DNA from: Alcaligenaceae bacterium
GTDB taxonomy: Bacteria; Pseudomonadota; Gammaproteobacteria; Burkholderiales; Burkholderiaceae_B
Direction of reading: 5' to 3'
DNA length: 64,000 nucleotides
NCBI GenBank assembly: GCA_013416435.1
Contig: JACCEN010000011.1
Location: forward strand, 111,500 to 175,499
Program-made: the position numbers and the translations under genes
Notes under the pieces: generated by a model
Databases searched by the model: none
Told to the model about the DNA's origin: nothing
What the model saw: only the letters and a program-made list of their open reading frames with translations
Shown here: positions 46,408 through 54,060 of the stretch, piece after piece
How positions within the stretch are numbered: position 1 is the first letter of the stretch
Layout of the letters: the number at the start of each line of letters is the position of its first letter

Positions 46408-47244
46408 ATGTCATCCGGATTCATCAGCCCCGACAAGCACGTATCCATTCAAGAACTGGCCGCGCTGATTCCCGACGGCGCCTCGGTGGCCTTGGGAGGC
46501 AGCTTCCTGCATCGCGGCCCCTTCGCCCTGGTGCGCGAACTGGTTCGCCAGAAGAAAACCGATCTCGAAATCGTGAAGCAGTCGCCCGGCTACGACATCG
46601 ACTTGCTGTGCCGCGCCGGCGTCGCCACACGCGCGCGCACCGGCATCGTGGCGATGGAGGGAAACTTCGGCCTGGCCCCCCACTACCGTAAATCGATCGA
46701 AAGCGGCGCGCTCAAGCTGGAAGAGCATGCATGCGCCACCCTGACCGCAGGCCTGCGCGCCGCCGCGTTCGGCACGCCCTTCCAGCCTTGCGCCGGGATC
46801 GAAGGCAGCCATCTCATCGACATCAATGGCTGGAAGAAGCTGGACGACCCCTACGGCAAAGGCGATCCGGTCTGGGTCATCCCCGCGATCCAGCCCGACG
46901 TCGCCGTCATCCACGCCAACGAAGTCGACGCCAAAGGCAATGTCCGCGTGCTGGGAACCTCGCACTGGGACCGCATCATGAGCCGCTCGGCCAAACGCGT
47001 CCTGGTCGTGGCCGAGCGCCTGGTGGACAGCGAAGTCTTCGAGCGGCAGCCCGAGGTCACGCTGATCCCCTACTTCCTAGTGCAAGCCTATGCCGTGGTG
47101 CCGAACGGCGCATGGCCGGGCTCGTGCTGGCCCGACTACGAAATCGACTACCCCGCCGTCGAGCGATACCTGGAACCCGGGCCCGATGCCCTGCAATCCC
47201 ACCTCGACGCCGCGCCCGAAGCCCTGCCGGAGCATGCCGAATGA
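46408..47244 (+). CDS. CoA-transferase family I, subunit A
   Basis: 278 aa. SIQELAALIPDGASVALGG is the N-terminal signature of the CoA_trans alpha subunit, and VAVIHANEVDAKGNVRVLG follows. Resembles the IpdA/GctA groups. AAAGGAG before the ATG at 46408; its stop overlaps the subunit B ATG (ATGA). Confidence 0.9.
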   Translation: MSSGFISPDKHVSIQELAALIPDGASVALGGSFLHRGPFALVRELVRQKKTDLEIVKQSPGYDIDLLCRAGVATRARTGIVAMEGNFGLAPHYRKSIESGALKLEEHACATLTAGLRAAAFGTPFQPCAGIEGSHLIDINGWKKLDDPYGKGDPVWVIPAIQPDVAVIHANEVDAKGNVRVLGTSHWDRIMSRSAKRVLVVAERLVDSEVFERQPEVTLIPYFLVQAYAVVPNGAWPGSCWPDYEIDYPAVERYLEPGPDALQSHLDAAPEALPEHAE

Positions 47245-47975
47245 ACGCGAACTGGACCCCCTTCTCTTATATCGTCACGAATCTGGCCCGGTTCATCCGG
47301 CCCAACGAAATCACTTTCAGCGGCGTGAGCTCCACCATGCCCATGCTGGCCTGCCTGATGGCCAAGAAGGCCTACGATTGGGATTTCATCTATATCAACG
47401 TGGCGGGCGGCGTGGATCCGCGCCCCTCCAAGATCCCCATCTCCAGCTCCGACCCCGTGCTCGCCGAGCACACCGCGTCGGTGTTCGACAACGAAGACTT
47501 CTACGACCTGTGCTGCCGCGGCCGCATGGACCTCACCTTCCTGGGCGCGGCGCAGATCGACGGCGAAGGCAACGCCAATAATTCCTGCATCGGCGACTGG
47601 CACCAGCCCAAGGTGCGCCTACCGGGCGGCGGCGGCGGAGCCGTCATGCTGCCCACCGCGCGGCGCGCCTGCACCTGGCGCACGGAGCATTCCCCGCGCA
47701 CCTTCGTTGATACTCTGCATTTCCGGACCTCATGGGGCGGCTTCCATGGCGTGGCCACGCCCATCGCCGTGTTCGTGAAGAAGAACGGCCGCCTGGCGCT
47801 GCAATCCTGGCATCCCGAATCGAGCCTGGACGAAGTCCAGGCCCGCACCGGATTCCAGTTCGATAGCGAAGGAGCCCGGCCCACCGAGCCGCCCACCCAG
47901 CGCGAAATCGATGCGCTGGCCGCCCTGGACCCGGACGGCGCATTCGAGCGCGACGCCGCCGTGGCCTTGCGATAG
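47241..47975 (+). CDS. CoA-transferase family I, subunit B
   Basis: 244 aa. FLGAAQIDGEGNANNSCIG and LPGGGGGAVMLPTARR are typical of the CoA_trans beta subunit of the IpdB-like group; the canonical SENG catalytic glutamate motif is not obvious, so it could act as a CoA-ester hydrolase like IpdAB rather than a transferase. Coupled to subunit A by a 4-nt overlap. Confidence 0.88.
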   Translation: MNANWTPFSYIVTNLARFIRPNEITFSGVSSTMPMLACLMAKKAYDWDFIYINVAGGVDPRPSKIPISSSDPVLAEHTASVFDNEDFYDLCCRGRMDLTFLGAAQIDGEGNANNSCIGDWHQPKVRLPGGGGGAVMLPTARRACTWRTEHSPRTFVDTLHFRTSWGGFHGVATPIAVFVKKNGRLALQSWHPESSLDEVQARTGFQFDSEGARPTEPPTQREIDALAALDPDGAFERDAAVALR

Positions 47976-47985
47976 GAGCCGCCCG

Positions 47986-49476
47986 ATGCATGACGACGAC
48001 ACCTGCCTGCTGGATGCCTATCCGTCGCTGTGGCGATCGGAATCCTGGGCATCGCGCCCCGCACTGAGCCCAGCCGACGGCGGCAGCGCCATATCGTACG
48101 GGGCCTTGTTCGACCGGGTCGGCGCCATGGCGGGCAGCCTGCGCCGGGCCGGCGTACAGCCCCGGCAACTGGTAGCGCTGGCCATGGAGCGTTCACTGGA
48201 AAGCGTGATCGCCATCCTGGGCATCATGGCCGCGGGCGCCTGCCCCTGCCCGCTCGAACCGCGCCTGACCCAGGAGGAAATCCGCGACCGGCTGCGCTCG
48301 GTAGGCGCCGCAACCGTGCTGGCGGACGCGGCAAACCTGCACGGCCTGGGCCTCGTCGACGGCCTTTGCCTGTTGCGCATCGAAGCGCTCCCCGAAGCGC
48401 CGCCATACTGGGCCGACAACATAAGGGCCGACGACCCGGGCCTGCTGCTGTTCACTTCCGGCAGCACCGGGCGGCCCAAGGGCGTGCTGCTCAGCCACAA
48501 AGGCTTGCTCAACAATGCCAGGGGCGTGGTTCCGTCAACGGGCTTGACGCAACGCGACAAGCTGCTGCATGTCATGCCCCTGTACCATACCAACGGGCTC
48601 AACAACCAGATTTTCAGCCCATTCCTGGCGGGCGCCCATGTCGTGCTGGCCGACCGCTTCCGCGCGCCGGACATGCCCAAGCTACTGGACACGCACCGCC
48701 CCACCATCATCACCGGCGTGCCCACCATGTACTCCCGCATGCTCGATCTTGCCTTCAAGGCGGAAAGCCTGGCCGCCCTGCGCTTCGCGCGCTGCGGCTC
48801 CGCGCCCATTACCCGTGAATTGCACGCAAGAATAGAATCCCTGCTCAAGTGCCCGCTGGTCGTGTCCTATGGCTTGTCCGAAGCCACCTGCACCTCGACC
48901 ATCAACCCGCCGACACAGCGCAAGATCGGCTCCATCGGAAAAGCCCTGTCTCACCAGCGGGTATACCTGAGAGCCAGCGACGGCACCGTCATCGACCAGA
49001 CCGGCACAGACGGCGAGATATGCATCGAAGGCGACAGCCTGATGCTGGGCTACCTGGGCGTACAAGAGGACGGCGTGCTCGAACCCTCCGCAGCCGTCCT
49101 GCGCAGCGGCGACCTTGGCCGCATGGACGAAGACGGCTACTTCTACATCACCGGCCGGCTGAAGGACGTCATCATCCGCGGCGGCGAAAACATATCCCCC
49201 GCCCTCATCGAACAGGCCATCAGCGCATGCCCGGACGTGCGCAACTGCTGCGTGGTAGGCAGGCCGGACGCCGACCTGGGCGAAGTCCCAGTCGCGTTCG
49301 TGGTGCCATCGGATCCCGCCCGGCAGGACAAGGCGCGCATCCAGGCCATCGTCAGCGAACGCCTGTCGCGCATCTACCGATTGGAAGACGTCTACTTCGT
49401 CGATGCGCTGCCCGAGAATTCCGTAGGCAAGATCGACCGCAAGGCCCTTACCCGTTCTTTGGCACAGGAGGCATGA
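47986..49476 (+). CDS. AMP-forming acyl-CoA synthetase
   Basis: 496 aa, ANL superfamily. P-loop LLFTSGSTGRPKGVLLSH, VSYGLSEATCTS, GDLGRMDEDGYFYITGRLKDVIIRGGENISP and the C-terminal catalytic Lys in ENSVGKIDRKAL. Activates a carboxylic acid to its CoA ester. TAGGAG precedes the ATG; 10 nt after subunit B. Confidence 0.93.
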   Translation: MHDDDTCLLDAYPSLWRSESWASRPALSPADGGSAISYGALFDRVGAMAGSLRRAGVQPRQLVALAMERSLESVIAILGIMAAGACPCPLEPRLTQEEIRDRLRSVGAATVLADAANLHGLGLVDGLCLLRIEALPEAPPYWADNIRADDPGLLLFTSGSTGRPKGVLLSHKGLLNNARGVVPSTGLTQRDKLLHVMPLYHTNGLNNQIFSPFLAGAHVVLADRFRAPDMPKLLDTHRPTIITGVPTMYSRMLDLAFKAESLAALRFARCGSAPITRELHARIESLLKCPLVVSYGLSEATCTSTINPPTQRKIGSIGKALSHQRVYLRASDGTVIDQTGTDGEICIEGDSLMLGYLGVQEDGVLEPSAAVLRSGDLGRMDEDGYFYITGRLKDVIIRGGENISPALIEQAISACPDVRNCCVVGRPDADLGEVPVAFVVPSDPARQDKARIQAIVSERLSRIYRLEDVYFVDALPENSVGKIDRKALTRSLAQEA

Positions 49477-49480
49477 CTCG

Positions 49481-50059
49481 ATGGGCACCGATCGTTTATT
49501 GAATACCGTGGCGAGCCTGACACGCTTGATGGAAGACCGCGCCCCCGGCGACGACGCCGTGCTGGACCAGGCCCGCGACCTGATGAGCAGCCTGGTCGAG
49601 CGGGACGACTGGCTGCCCGACGCCTTCGCCCAGCCTCATCCCGAGTTCTACAGGCAATACCTGCTGTACGGCGACCCGCTGGACCGCTTTTCCCTGGTCA
49701 GCTTCGTTTGGGGGCCCGGGCAGAAAACGCCGATCCATGATCACACCGTGTGGGGCGTCATCGCCATGCTGCGGGGCGCCGAACTTGAACGGCACTACCA
49801 CCGAACCAATGAGGGCATGGTGGCCGTCGGCCCGGAGAGCCGGCTGGAACCGGGCGAAGTCGCCTGTGTGTCTCCTACGATAGGCGACGTCCATCAGGTC
49901 AGTAATGCTTACGCGGACCGGGTTTCCATCAGCATCCATCTGTACGGCGGCAATATCGGACGGATACGCCGCGCGGTATATGATCCGAAAAGCGGTGAAC
50001 CCAAGGCGTTCGTCTCGGGGTATTCGAATGCGGTGGCGGCTAATTTGTGGGCGGGTTGA
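49481..50059 (+). CDS. Cysteine dioxygenase-family thiol dioxygenase
   Basis: 192-aa cupin. The iron triad is visible as HDH in TPIHDHTVWGVIAM and the later His in GDVHQVSN; an HLYGGN segment follows. Bacterial members oxidise cysteine or 3-mercaptopropionate to the sulfinic acid. In an operon with CoA-activating enzymes and no cysteine pathway genes, a mercaptocarboxylate substrate is more likely than cysteine (inference). 4 nt after the ligase gene; last of the operon. Confidence 0.88.
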   Translation: MGTDRLLNTVASLTRLMEDRAPGDDAVLDQARDLMSSLVERDDWLPDAFAQPHPEFYRQYLLYGDPLDRFSLVSFVWGPGQKTPIHDHTVWGVIAMLRGAELERHYHRTNEGMVAVGPESRLEPGEVACVSPTIGDVHQVSNAYADRVSISIHLYGGNIGRIRRAVYDPKSGEPKAFVSGYSNAVAANLWAG

Positions 50060-50086
50060 ACAGGGTCATCTTCTTGCCTCGACGAT

Positions 50087-50653
50087 ATGGAACTGTCCAG
50101 TTATCAGCTGCAGCTTCGTTATTTACTGATCGACGACGGCGAGATCCTGCGGGCAGGCGGCTTGCCCGACCGAAACCTGGCCGCACTCTTGTTCCGCCTG
50201 GAGCACAGCACCGCCATTGAGGAAATCCCGCAATTGCTGCACACTTTGATGCGTATAGTGCTCGGCGTGGACTTCGAAGAGCTGAACCGCAGTTTGACCG
50301 CCTACATACAGCATTTGGTATTGTCCCGGGCCAAACCCATGGAGCCGATACCAACCGTCACGACTTTGCAGGAGCTTGCCATGTCGATCAGTGAAAAGCC
50401 GGGCATATGGGCTCGGCAATGGGAACAGGAAGGGATTCAGAAAGGGCGCAAGGAAGGCATGCAGGCTGGCCAGGCCGCTCTGCTGGAACGCCAATTGATT
50501 CGCAAGTTTGGCCCCTTGCCGGATACGCTCGCCCAGCGAATCAAACAAGGCAGCGCTTCCGAACTCGAAGCCTGGTCTTTGAACTTTGTGGATGCAAATT
50601 CCCTTGACCAGGTATTTACCGCGGAACAAGCTGGCGGCACCATTGGACCATAG
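50087..50653 (+). pseudogene. 5'-truncated copy of the Rpn/YhgA-like nuclease gene
   Basis: 188 codons homologous to the C-terminal half of the gene at 39871; alignable from 50091 (= 40301) to the end. From position 50150 on, long stretches are identical. The nuclease N-terminal half is absent and the EGR repeat run is shortened to one KEGM unit. The break point is 30 nt after the thiol dioxygenase stop. Even if translated from the ATG at 50087 it lacks the catalytic core. Confidence 0.85.
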
Positions 50654-50772
50654 CGATCATAGCGAGCTGGCATCTGCTTCCAAAGACGAAAGCGCGTGAA
50701 AATCGCTCAAACGCCCACCCGAGCGGTCAATGGCGGGATTGGTGCCCCGCCTACTAAAATGCGGCCAAGTTC

Positions 50773-51567
50773 CTATGCAACTTGGCTCACCAGTTCCGCA
50801 ACTTCCGCCGGCTTGATTTCAGGAATGTAGTGGTCGCTGCCCGCCAACACGACGTAGCGCAGGTCGGGACGCAGTTGCTGCGTCTTGCGCCATGCCTCTT
50901 CACTGACCAATTTGCTTTCGGCACCACGCACTAAAATCGCAGGGTGCTTTATCGAGGCCACCGCGTCTTCCAGATTATCCCTGAGCCCTTCAGCGGTATG
51001 CTGCATGGCTTCGGGACTTGCCAAAGGACGCCATCCGTCTTCAGTTTCATGATAGCCATGATGCGCTCTTCTATTGATGGCGTCTTCCGGCAGAAGCGGA
51101 TATCGCTGCGTCAAGTATGCTTTGATTTCCTCTATGCTTTCAAAGCTGCGATTCCCGCCATTGACGCGTTCCGCCAGTTGATCCAGAACTTCTTTTTCGA
51201 TGAAGGGCGTGAAATCCAACGCGACGACGGCACGCACAAGCTCTGGGTGCCGGTTGGCTGCGACCAAGGCGTTCCGTGCTCCCAAAGAATGGCCCAGTAG
51301 AATGGCGGGACCACAGCCAAGCTGCTCTACCAGAGCGGCAACGTCATCAGCGAAATCTTCCCCCCGATAGCCCGTCGGACGGCCGCTGCGTCCGTGGCCT
51401 CGTTGGTCGATGCTGACCACTTGAAAACGATCGGACAGCATCCTCATGATGGGTTCGAAAACATAGGCATTGCCGGTAATGCCATGCATGCATATCACCG
51501 TGGGGCCGTTGCCAGAGGAAACGGCGTAGATTGGCGTGGTCTTGAGTGCGTACGTATTGCTGTTCAT
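50773..51567 (-). CDS. Alpha/beta hydrolase
   Basis: 264 aa. VICMHGITGNAYVFEP oxyanion region, DQRGHGRSGRPTGY, nucleophile elbow ILLGHSLGARNAL, and the late AGSDHYIPE supplying the His. No signal peptide. Same strand as the Bug gene upstream (51 nt) and so probably coexpressed; a small ester or amide substrate is likely. Confidence 0.9.
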   Translation of the reverse strand: MNSNTYALKTTPIYAVSSGNGPTVICMHGITGNAYVFEPIMRMLSDRFQVVSIDQRGHGRSGRPTGYRGEDFADDVAALVEQLGCGPAILLGHSLGARNALVAANRHPELVRAVVALDFTPFIEKEVLDQLAERVNGGNRSFESIEEIKAYLTQRYPLLPEDAINRRAHHGYHETEDGWRPLASPEAMQHTAEGLRDNLEDAVASIKHPAILVRGAESKLVSEEAWRKTQQLRPDLRYVVLAGSDHYIPEIKPAEVAELVSQVA

Positions 51568-51618
51568 TGATGCGTCCTGCTATATGTCAGTCATGGATTT
51601 TGTCGACGATGCGCGGTC

Positions 51619-52587
51619 TTACTCCGCCTTGATGCCAGCCTTGGTCACAACCTCCTGCCACTTCTTGATCTCCGCTCGCAGGAACGCATCGAACTCTTCC
51701 GGTGTGCTTCCCAGCGGCTCAGCACCGATCGCATCGAATTGCGCCTTGACCTTGGGCGATTTCAATGTCGCCGCCAGCTCGCGTTGCACGCGGTTGATGA
51801 TTTCGGGGGACGTTCCCGCCGGCGCGAACAAGCCGTTGAAATCGTAGACCTCGAACCCCGGCAGTCCGGATTCATCGAGCGTCGGCACGTCCGGCAAGAG
51901 CTTGGACCGCGTGCTTCCCGTCACGGCCAGCGCTTTCAGCCGACCCTCTTTGATATGAGGCGCTGCGGAAGAAAGAAAGGCAAAGAACACAGGTACGTGG
52001 CCGGCCATTACGTCCGTCAGCGCGGGGCCGCCCCCTTTGTAGGGAACGTGGACCATCTCGATGCCCGTTCTATCCTTGAACATCTCGGCCGCCAAATGCT
52101 GTGCGGAGCCATTGCCGGACGAGGCGTAGGCCAGATTACCCTTCTTCCCTTTCGCGTAGGCCATGAACTCTTTGACGTTCGAGACGGGAAGCGATGGATT
52201 CACACTGAGGACATTGGGCGCCTGAATGATTTGCGTGACCGGCACCAAGTCCTTCAGCGGCGAATAGCTCATTTTGGGATAAAGGCTGGGATTGACCGCG
52301 AAAGTGGTTATGTCAAACAAAAACGTATAGCCGTCCGCGGGCTGCCTGGCGACATATTCGCCTGCAATCATTCCCGATGCGCCGGGGCGGTTTTCAACGA
52401 TGACTTGCTGCCCAAGCCGTTCTCCGAGACCCGGCGCAAGCAAGCGCGCCGTGACATCGGCGCCGCCGCCGGGAGAAGTGCTGACCACAATGCGTATGGG
52501 CTTGTCAGGATATTGGGCATGAGCGGCCGAACCAGCAATTGCCAGCGAACCAAGAAAGGCCGAAACGTACCTGCAGATTGAGCTCAT
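51619..52587 (-). CDS. Bug-type tripartite tricarboxylate transporter substrate-binding protein (second copy)
   Basis: 322 aa. Signal peptide 1-24 (LAIAGSAAHA), YPDKPIRIVVSTSPGGGADVTAR, VIVENRPGASGMIAGEYVA and LLPDVPTLDESG. Again without membrane subunits. Divergent from a GntR regulator across 137 nt holding two GntR-type boxes. Confidence 0.94.
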   Translation of the reverse strand: MSSICRYVSAFLGSLAIAGSAAHAQYPDKPIRIVVSTSPGGGADVTARLLAPGLGERLGQQVIVENRPGASGMIAGEYVARQPADGYTFLFDITTFAVNPSLYPKMSYSPLKDLVPVTQIIQAPNVLSVNPSLPVSNVKEFMAYAKGKKGNLAYASSGNGSAQHLAAEMFKDRTGIEMVHVPYKGGGPALTDVMAGHVPVFFAFLSSAAPHIKEGRLKALAVTGSTRSKLLPDVPTLDESGLPGFEVYDFNGLFAPAGTSPEIINRVQRELAATLKSPKVKAQFDAIGAEPLGSTPEEFDAFLRAEIKKWQEVVTKAGIKAE

Positions 52588-52641
52588 TGGGTATTCCTCG
52601 AGTTAAGAAACATGAATTCGCTACGTTGGTGCCACTTTTAC

Positions 52642-52659
52642 TGTACGATTGTCGTACAA
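52642..52659. promoter_or_regulatory. Candidate GntR operator 1
   Basis: TGTACGATTGTCGTACA is a 7-bp-arm palindrome and contains TTGTCGTACAA (52649-52659), which fits the FadR-group pattern TnGTnnnACnA. Located in the Bug/gntR divergent spacer. Confidence 0.5.
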
Positions 52660-52674
52660 TACTATGACATGGTA

Positions 52675-52685
52675 TCGTATGACAA
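52675..52685. promoter_or_regulatory. Candidate GntR operator 2
   Basis: TCGTATGACAA also fits TnGTnnnACnA, starting 26 bp after the first box and 40 bp before the gntR start. Confidence 0.4.
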
Positions 52686-52724
52686 TATGGTGTCGATAAA
52701 ATTTCAGCTCGCGGATAAAAATTG

Positions 52725-53429
52725 ATGTCTGGCGTTAAAAACAAAATGCTCAGGGATTTTGCGGTTCAGCCGGTCGTGGCCCCCGTTCGCGCCCAAGTGC
52801 TGGCGAACCTTCGCGAAGCCATCCTGACAGGGCGGCTTCAGCCAGGCGAACGACTGGTGGAAACCACGCTTTGCGAAGTGCTGCAAGTAAGCCGCACATC
52901 GATACGCGAAGCGCTGCGTCAACTGGAAGCGGAAAAGCTCATTACCATTACGCCGTTCAAAGGCCCTACCGTCACGCGCATGACACTCAAGGATGCCGAG
53001 CAAATATACGAAGTGCGTGGCTTGCTGGAGTCGCATGCCGTCGGGCTGTTTACAGCGAACGCCTCGCCTCAGGAGCTCAAGTCACTGGAGGAAGCGCTAC
53101 AACGCTTCGAAGCATCGGTGTACGCCAACGATGCCTTGGCACGCATCCAGTCAACAGACGACTTCTACAGCACCATCCTTAACAGCTGGGGCAATGAAGT
53201 GGTGCGCGAAATTCTTAACGGGCTGCAGGGTCGAATCAATTACCTTCGCTACCAGTCCATGTCCTCGCCACACCGGGCAACCCACAGCCTGAAAGAAATG
53301 ACGGCCATTTTCCAGGCCACTAAAGAGCGAAATCCGACCGCAGCCGCCGCTGCGGCCAAGTACCACGTTGAGCAAGCACGCGACGCTGCCAAGAAAATGC
53401 TAGAGGGAAACAATGAAGCTGAAGATTAA
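52725..53429 (+). CDS. GntR-family regulator with FCD domain
   Basis: 234 aa. Winged HTH LREAILTGRLQPGERLVETTLCEVLQVSRTSIREALRQLEAEKLI, followed by a short FCD domain (DDFYSTILNSWGNEVV). The ATG at 52725 is adjacent to an in-frame TTG at 52722. Probably represses its own operon and the divergent Bug-hydrolase genes. Confidence 0.88.
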   Translation: MSGVKNKMLRDFAVQPVVAPVRAQVLANLREAILTGRLQPGERLVETTLCEVLQVSRTSIREALRQLEAEKLITITPFKGPTVTRMTLKDAEQIYEVRGLLESHAVGLFTANASPQELKSLEEALQRFEASVYANDALARIQSTDDFYSTILNSWGNEVVREILNGLQGRINYLRYQSMSSPHRATHSLKEMTAIFQATKERNPTAAAAAAKYHVEQARDAAKKMLEGNNEAED

Positions 53430-53988
53430 ACGGTGGTTGACCTTTACGGAACAAACACCCGGCGAAGATTCGGAAGCCATGCCTTTGAAGAAGGTGGCGA
53501 TCTGCGTCGTTATCGATAATCCCCATGCTGGAAAGGGCTATGTGGAGGACTTGAGCCCATTGGTCCGGGCCAGCGTAGAAATCGGCCGGGAAATGGGCAA
53601 GGCGGCCATCGAAGCCATGCAGCCCTATGGATTCGCAAGCTATGGCAAAGCGGGCCTGGTAGGCGTGAACGGCGAACAGGAGCATGTAAACGCCTTGCTT
53701 ACCACCGATTTCGCAACCCCGATTCGAGAAGCAATAGGCGGCGGAAAGGCCTGGATTTCATCCGTGACAAAAAAAGCGTCCGCCGGTGACTCCATTGACG
53801 TTCCGCTCGCCCACAAGGATGCCTTGTATGTCCGGTCGCACTACAACAGCATGACGCTCAGGTTTGCGGACACTCCAGGCCCTGATGAAATCGTCCTGAT
53901 CATGGCATTCACCAATCGCGGGCGGGTCAATGCCCGGGTTGGAGGGTTGAAGCATGAGGAGGTGCAGGGGGTGGATGGGCTTTCTTGA
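53413..53988 (+). CDS. Amino acid synthesis family protein (DUF1185)
   Basis: 191 aa. Begins MKLKIKRWLTFTEQT and contains KKVAICVVIDNPHAGKGYVEDLSPLV, KAGLVGVNGEQEHVNALLT and DEIVLIMAFTNRGRVNARVGGL, typical of PF06684. Function is not established; genes of this family accompany Bug and hydrolase genes in betaproteobacteria. Overlaps the gntR end by 17 nt, so cotranscribed. Confidence 0.85.
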   Translation: MKLKIKRWLTFTEQTPGEDSEAMPLKKVAICVVIDNPHAGKGYVEDLSPLVRASVEIGREMGKAAIEAMQPYGFASYGKAGLVGVNGEQEHVNALLTTDFATPIREAIGGGKAWISSVTKKASAGDSIDVPLAHKDALYVRSHYNSMTLRFADTPGPDEIVLIMAFTNRGRVNARVGGLKHEEVQGVDGLS

Positions 53989-54014
53989 AGATGTCGTGCC
54001 TCCAAGCAGAAAAA

Positions 54015-54047
54015 GCTGGCTACGTTACGCCATCAAACATAGCCAGC
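54015..54047. terminator. Stem-loop between convergent genes
   Basis: GCTGGCTA/TAGCCAGC, perfect 8-bp arms with a 17-nt loop, in the 72-nt gap between the DUF1185 gene and the first large repeat-protein gene. AAAAA precedes it, which would be a T-run on the minus strand. Confidence 0.5.
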
Positions 54048-54060
54048 ATGGATCAACTTA

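Noticed and set aside
49481..50653. Fusion of the thiol dioxygenase with the following frame
   Set aside because: A TGA stop at 50057-50059 separates them, and the downstream frame is a truncated Rpn copy.
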